A stretch of 64,000 bases of DNA from assembly GCF_023008405.1 (NCBI RefSeq), contig NZ_CP095376.1, forward strand, positions 7,668,501 through 7,732,500, given 5' to 3'. Origin of the DNA: Amycolatopsis sp. FBCC-B4732. Its GTDB lineage: Bacteria; Actinomycetota; Actinomycetes; Mycobacteriales; Pseudonocardiaceae. This document shows positions 61,858-64,000 of the stretch, piece after piece (the stretch's first letter is position 1; each line of letters begins with the position of its first letter). Below the pieces are notes generated by a model. That model made no database searches. It was not told the DNA's origin and saw only the letters and a list, made by a program, of their open reading frames with translations. The position numbers were made by a program, and so were the translations under genes.

Positions 61858-62861
61858 CGGTACGGGAGCATGGTGCCGACGCCGGAAGCCTCGGCACGGG
61901 TGAGGATCATGTCCGCCACCGCGACGTCCGTTGTGGACAGTCCGCGGTGCCAGAACAGGATCCGCTCGGCGTCGTGCTCGCGGCCCGGCTTCTTCCCGGC
62001 CACGACGTCGCCGATCTCGGCGTGGACCCCGTCCGCGGTGAGGAGGCCGGCGTTGAGCTGCGGGCGCAGGGCGCCGAACCGCGGGTTGCCGGACTGCGAT
62101 TCGCGCCAGTCGTCGACGACGACCTTGTCGATGTCGTCGAGCAGCGTGAGCTCCAGCGCGCTGATCGTGCCGTAGGGCACCAGGAAGGTGCCCGGCCGGA
62201 GGAACTCGCGGCGCACCAGCGCTTCGGGCTCGACCAGCCGGGAGGCCTCGACCTGGATGTCCGCGCCGTCCAGGGTCTCCTCGGCCGTGGCGCAGACGCG
62301 GACGTCCTTGCCGAGCCGTTCGGACAGCCGGCGGCCGAAGTCTTCGCGGGACTCCGGGCGCTTGCTGGTCACGCGGATCTCGGCGAAGTCGAACAACGAG
62401 TCGAGGAGGACGACGTTCCACCAGGCGGTACCGCGGGCGCCGATGTGCCCGAGCACCCGGGAGTCCGGGCGCGCCAGGTACTTCGCGCCGACGGCGGTCA
62501 TCGCGCCGGTGCGGGCCTCGGTGATCATCGTGCCGTCGACGATCGCCCGCGGCATGCCCGTGTCCGGGTCCAGCAGCAGGATCAACGCCATTTCGGAAGG
62601 GAGGCCCCGTTCGAAGTTCCCCACGAAGTCACCGACGACCTTCACGCCGCTGACCTGTTTCGCCGACAGGTGGCCGCGGAGGATGTTGAAGTGGCCCTTG
62701 CCGCCGTTGTCCGGCACGAGGTGCGTGCGCGGCTCGAAAACGACCTGGCCGCGGCCGTGGTCGGCGAGCACGTCCTCGACCGCGCCGACGATGTCCGCGT
62801 CCGTGATGCCGAGCGAGTCGATGTCGGCACCGGTCAGGTACCGGAGCCAGACCGACGTCAC
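61854..62861 (-). CDS. Ornithine cyclodeaminase/mu-crystallin family protein
   Basis: 335 aa. NAD-dependent family with SbnB-like members: GVKVVGDFVGNFERGLPSEMALILLLDPDTGMPRAIVDGTMITEARTGAMTAVGAKYLARPDS, nucleotide-binding LGHIGARGTAWWNVVLLDSL, IQVEASRLVEPEALV. The dinucleotide motif is GHIGARGTA, slightly different from GxGxxG. Could be a cyclodeaminase, an imine reductase or an oxidising dehydrogenase of an N-substituted amino acid. GTG at 62861 overlaps the YbaK stop. Confidence 0.86.
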   Translation of the reverse strand: MTSVWLRYLTGADIDSLGITDADIVGAVEDVLADHGRGQVVFEPRTHLVPDNGGKGHFNILRGHLSAKQVSGVKVVGDFVGNFERGLPSEMALILLLDPDTGMPRAIVDGTMITEARTGAMTAVGAKYLARPDSRVLGHIGARGTAWWNVVLLDSLFDFAEIRVTSKRPESREDFGRRLSERLGKDVRVCATAEETLDGADIQVEASRLVEPEALVRREFLRPGTFLVPYGTISALELTLLDDIDKVVVDDWRESQSGNPRFGALRPQLNAGLLTADGVHAEIGDVVAGKKPGREHDAERILFWHRGLSTTDVAVADMILTRAEASGVGTMLPYR

Positions 62862-63400
62862 CGGGCGAGGTCCTCGATGACCTCGGCCCCGGGCAGCGAG
62901 GCCAGCGCGGCGCCGGAGATCAGCAGCTTGCTGCCGCGGATCCCGCTGCCGATGACGAGCTCGGGCGCGTCCGCGACGCGCCGGTCGAGCAGGATCGGCC
63001 ACTCGGCGGGCAGGCCGACGGGCGTGATGCCGCCGTACTCCATGCCGGTCAGCGCGACGGCTTCGTCCATCGGCGCGAACGACGCCTTGCGGACGTCGAG
63101 GCGGCGCTTGATCACGCCGTTGACGTCGGCTCGGGTCGTCGCGAGCACGAGCGCGGCCGCGAACCGGACTTCGCCCGCGCGCTTGCCGGCGACGACGACG
63201 CAGTTGGCGGACGCCTCGAGCGGCGAGCCGTAGGCCTCGCAGAAGGCGGCGGTGTCGGCCAGCGAAGGGTCGATCTCCGTGACGCCGACGGCGTCCGGGT
63301 CGGCCAGCGCGGCCAGCGCTTTGGCCACGGGCTCGGCGAGCAGGTCGGTACGGGTGGGTGCGGGAACGACGGTGAGGCTCCCGGCGATCGTCCAGGTCAC
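62858..63400 (-). CDS. YbaK/EbsC-like aminoacyl-tRNA deacylase
   Basis: 180 aa. YbaK/ProX fold: AKALAALADPDAVGVTEIDPSLADTAAFCEAYGSPLEASANCVVVAGKRAGEVRFAAALVLATTRADVNGVIKRRLDVRKASFAPMDEAVALTGMEYGGITPVGLPAEWPILLDRRV. Relatives hydrolyse mischarged tRNA (Cys- or Ala-tRNA(Pro)). The catalytic Lys region and the GGITPVGLP loop are present. GTG at 63400. First of the four-gene operon; such proteins could protect against misuse of an unusual amino acid, which is inference. Confidence 0.86.
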   Translation of the reverse strand: MTWTIAGSLTVVPAPTRTDLLAEPVAKALAALADPDAVGVTEIDPSLADTAAFCEAYGSPLEASANCVVVAGKRAGEVRFAAALVLATTRADVNGVIKRRLDVRKASFAPMDEAVALTGMEYGGITPVGLPAEWPILLDRRVADAPELVIGSGIRGSKLLISGAALASLPGAEVIEDLAR

Positions 63401-63413
63401 CCCGACACCCTAG

Positions 63414-63713
63414 CTACCAGTTGGAGCCGCCGCGCTGGACCTCGATCAGCTTGGGGCGGACGTCCACGATGTAGACCAGCGCCGCGGCCATGGCGGGCAC
63501 CCAGAAGATCATCCCCGGGCCCATGACGTCGAACAGCGCCATGGCGAGCGTCGCGGCGCCCGTGATCAGCATCCAGATCGGCTTGGTCTTGCGGTCGGCC
63601 GCGGAGTAGGCGTCCGCGCGCTGCAGCAACGCGTGCACGAAGGCGAAGAGGCCGACCAGCGCGCTGCCCCAGTGGACGACTTGGAGGATCCAGATGGCGA
63701 CTAGCACAGCCAC
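63414..63713 (-). CDS. DUF2516 family membrane protein
   Basis: 99 aa, three hydrophobic helices (VLVAIWILQVVHWGSALVGLFAFVHALLQ, KPIWMLITGAATLAMALF, MIFWVPAMAAALVYIVDVRPKL). Small actinobacterial family, next to an HbhA-like gene here as Rv0476 next to Rv0475. GTG at 63713; GTG 63707 is as good. Ends 13 bp before the YbaK start, so it could be cotranscribed with that operon. Confidence 0.85.
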   Translation of the reverse strand: MAVLVAIWILQVVHWGSALVGLFAFVHALLQRADAYSAADRKTKPIWMLITGAATLAMALFDVMGPGMIFWVPAMAAALVYIVDVRPKLIEVQRGGSNW

Positions 63714-63740
63714 AGCTTACGGCAAACCGCCCGAACGACC

Positions 63741-63776
63741 CCGGCCCCGCCACCGGGCGTGCGGTGGCGGGGCCGG
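63741..63776 (-). terminator. 14-bp perfect hairpin behind the HbhA-like gene
   Basis: CCGGCCCCGCCACC and GGTGGCGGGGCCGG surround an 8-base loop, 15 bp after the stop at 63792. Very GC-rich, no U-tract; likely ends the HbhA-like transcript before DUF2516. Confidence 0.75.
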
Positions 63777-63791
63777 GCGTTCACGGCGTTG

Positions 63792-64000
63792 TTACTTGTC
63801 GGTCTTCGGCGCGGCCGGCTTCTTCGCGGCGGCGCTCGTGGTGGTGCTGGTGGTGGTGCGACGGGCCGGGGCGGCCGTCTTCGGAGCCGTCTTGTTCGCG
63901 ACCTTGCGGCTCGCGGAACGGGTCTCGTGGGCGACGTCGTCACCCAGCTCCTCGATGGCGTCGGCGGCCTCGCCGGCGACCTCGGTCACCTTGCGGGCGG
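63792..64000 (-). CDS. C-terminal part of an HbhA-like protein, cut by the window edge
   Basis: About 69 residues visible and open to the right edge (ARKVTEVAGEAADAIEELGDDVAHE). The helical part ends in a tail rich in Ala, Thr, Lys and Pro (KTAAPARRTTTSTTTSAAAKKPAAPKTDK), as in the heparin-binding hemagglutinin HbhA, whose Lys/Pro/Ala tail binds glycosaminoglycans. Order HbhA-like, then DUF2516, matches M. tuberculosis Rv0475-Rv0476. The tail here is Thr-rich and less basic. Partial, so the family call rests on tail and context. Confidence 0.7.
   Translation of the reverse strand, partial: ARKVTEVAGEAADAIEELGDDVAHETRSASRKVANKTAPKTAAPARRTTTSTTTSAAAKKPAAPKTDK

Overview
The window looks like chromosome of a high-GC filamentous actinomycete, most likely Pseudonocardiaceae and probably Amycolatopsis. 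The reasons are strong G/C bias at third codon positions, many GTG starts, long runs of genes joined by 4-base ATGA or GTGA overlaps, a BldN-type sigma factor with its RsbN-like partner, mycothiol synthesis (mshA), and hairpin repeats of the TGAA...TTCA type. From memory of the M. tuberculosis map, gene order from about 1 kb to 47 kb follows the block Rv0529 back to Rv0482 (cytochrome c assembly, hemL, hemB/D/C/A, serB1-like, proC, ppx, regX3/senX3, gpm, mshA, lprQ-like Ldt, murB). The right edge (DUF2516 gene plus an HbhA-like tail) matches Rv0476/Rv0475. Genes between about 47 and 63 kb are mostly extra to that block.

Layout. 0-6.3 kb: minus-strand operon for cytochrome c assembly (ccdA, resB, ccsB) with a TlpA-like thioredoxin, a phosphatase and hemL. 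6.3-12 kb: tspO, a MacB-like exporter (adaptor, ATPase, permease, small membrane partner) and three small membrane genes behind hemB. 12-18 kb: the tetrapyrrole block rex-hemA-hemC-hemD plus hemB, with a good Rex operator upstream of rex. 18-27 kb: membrane-fused molybdopterin oxidoreductase, glutaredoxin, acyl-CoA synthetase, the BldN-like sigma factor with a short upstream ORF, the RsbN-like protein, a SerB-like phosphatase, an acyltransferase and an epimerase. 27-40 kb: ribosomal protein bS22 (33 aa), an excisionase-type HTH, proC, a Pro-rich membrane protein, ppx, senX3-regX3 and gpmA. 39.6-40.9 kb carries no protein gene but holds a 6C small RNA and six tandem copies of a 143-bp hairpin unit. 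41-47 kb: DUF4349 lipoprotein, YbjN, mshA, hydrolase, L,D-transpeptidase and murB. 47-59 kb: accessory metabolism and three divergent regulator/target pairs (TetR/alcohol dehydrogenase, MarR/NmrA-like, HTH/aldo-keto reductase further left), then a betaine-type ABC transporter lacking its ATPase. 59.2-59.9 kb: a decayed IS481-family element. 59.9-63.4 kb: a tight four-gene operon (YbaK-like deacylase, ornithine cyclodeaminase-like, MIO ammonia-lyase-like with an altered MIO triad, CadD-like exporter).

How it works together. The left two thirds is a redox and envelope core: heme supply under Rex (NADH sensing), cytochrome c maturation, mycothiol, phosphate sensing by SenX3-RegX3 and cell-wall enzymes. 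The most unusual content is the MIO/OCD/deacylase/exporter operon, which I infer handles a non-standard amino acid; the 143-bp array next to the 6C RNA; paired in-frame palindromes that write ALSRESA into two membrane proteins; and an IS481 copy that landed in a CTAG shared by the stop codons of two convergent genes.
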